Assembly: GCA_022701925.1 (NCBI GenBank)
Contig: JAKONM010000068.1
Location: 1 to 5,144 of the forward strand
Reading direction: 5' to 3'
Length of the DNA stretch: 5,144 bases
Source: Microbacteriaceae bacterium
GTDB lineage: Bacteria; Actinomycetota; Actinomycetes; Actinomycetales; Microbacteriaceae
Shown: one piece after another, positions 4,589 through 5,144 of the stretch
Layout of the letters: every line of letters begins with the position of its first letter
Position numbering within the stretch: position 1 is the stretch's first letter
Program-made: the position numbers and the translations under genes
Notes under the pieces: generated by a model
What the model was told of the DNA's origin: nothing
Databases searched by the model: none
What the model saw: only the letters and a program-made list of their open reading frames with translations

Positions 4589-5144
4589 CGCCGCGCTGCC
4601 GCACCGTCGCGAACCGGCAGCCGTCACCGGTGCGATCTCGATCGGGCAGGTGCTGTCCCGCCTCGAGCCGGACTTCCCCGAGCTGTCGCCCTCCAAGCTG
4701 CGGTTCCTGGAGGACCGCGGGCTGATCACGCCGGCGCGCACGCCGTCGGGGTACCGCAGCTTCTCGCTGGCGGACATCGACCGCATCAAGCTGGTGCTGC
4801 TGATGCAGCGCGACCACTACCTGCCGCTGAAGGTCATCCGCCAGTACCTGGCCGACCTCGACGCCGGGCTCGAGCCCATGTGGCCGGGCACCGCGACCGG
4901 TGCCATCACCATCCTCGAGCAGGCGCGCCGCTGGACGCGTGACGAGCTGCTCACCGAGACCGGTGCGGGCGTCGAGCTGCTGGGCGAGGCCGTCGTCGCC
5001 GGCCTGATGCCGGCCGTCGAGGTCTACGAGGAGCAGGACGTCACCACCCTGCGGGCGCTCGTCGACCTGCGTCGCGCCGGGATCGAGCCGCGCCACCTGC
5101 GCGCCATGCGCATCGCCGTCGAGCGGGAGCTGGAGCTGGTGGCC
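4584..5144 (+). CDS. ftsR: MerR-family regulator, FtsR/Rv1828-like (3' end outside window)
   Basis: The frame opens at GTG 4584, overlaps the garA stop as GTGA, and stays open for 187 codons to the window edge. The MerR winged helix-turn-helix occupies about residues 18-90: ISIGQVLSRL, SPSKLRFLEDRGLI (35-48), TPSGYRSFS (53-61) and the helix IDRIKLVLLMQRD. The FPELSPSKLRFLEDRGLI pattern and the place right after garA match Rv1828 of Mycobacterium tuberculosis and FtsR of Corynebacterium glutamicum, which controls ftsZ and cell division. No cysteine is visible, so it is not a metal or thiol sensor of the classical MerR type. Residues 91-187 form the start of the C-terminal effector or dimer domain; relatives are about 250 residues long, so roughly a quarter is missing. 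The next gene in relatives encodes a DUF151 bifunctional nuclease, beyond this window. The start is supported by the overlap; about 17 residues precede the conserved domain. Confidence 0.88.
   Translation, partial: MSAALPHRREPAAVTGAISIGQVLSRLEPDFPELSPSKLRFLEDRGLITPARTPSGYRSFSLADIDRIKLVLLMQRDHYLPLKVIRQYLADLDAGLEPMWPGTATGAITILEQARRWTRDELLTETGAGVELLGEAVVAGLMPAVEVYEEQDVTTLRALVDLRRAGIEPRHLRAMRIAVERELELVA

Noticed and set aside
4398..5096. Minus-strand open frame of 232 codons opposite garA and the MerR gene
   Set aside because: The opposite strand encodes clear FHA and MerR domains; the antisense reading has no motif.

Overview
The window is very GC-rich, gene-dense DNA from an actinomycete (Actinomycetota). 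The evidence is the extreme G/C bias at third codon positions, -10 boxes of the TAnnnT type placed 6-7 bases before ATG codons (leaderless starts), and the garA-ftsR pair (an FHA regulator followed by a MerR-type regulator), which is an actinobacterial signature. A member of Micrococcales is a reasonable but tentative guess. There are six protein genes, two cut by the window edges. I see no RNA gene, CRISPR array or mobile element, and no gene-free stretch longer than about 125 bases.

Bases 1-2565 hold fructose uptake. The 3' part of a DeoR-family repressor (FruR-like) is followed after 30 bases by a full EIIA-EIIB-EIIC fructose permease of the phosphotransferase system (fruA). The permease ends at a long GC hairpin that probably terminates the transcript. 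The 1-phosphofructokinase gene (fruK) that often sits in such operons is not between the two genes, and no HPr gene follows.

Bases 2601-3980 hold two convergent genes. The plus-strand gene encodes a Nudix hydrolase joined to a second domain that reads like a PIN/NYN-type nuclease; this fusion is the most interesting item here. The minus-strand gene encodes a small solenoid protein made of 26-residue LRV/HEAT-like repeats. Each is preceded by the same hexamer, TACGGT, 6 or 7 bases before its ATG, so both are probably translated from leaderless mRNA. Their stop codons lie 9 bases apart inside one small palindrome.

Bases 3981-5144 hold a divergent promoter region and the start of the garA-ftsR operon. 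The GarA/OdhI-like FHA protein links Ser/Thr kinase signalling to 2-oxoglutarate and glutamate metabolism in relatives. The MerR-type gene after it overlaps by four bases and runs off the window; its relatives (Rv1828, FtsR) control cell-division genes. A 10-bp hairpin buries the start codon of the second gene, which suggests translational coupling.

I did not find a clearly new multi-gene system. The best candidates for new biology are the Nudix-PIN/NYN fusion, the start-codon hairpin at the garA-ftsR junction, and an 8-codon leader ORF in front of garA.
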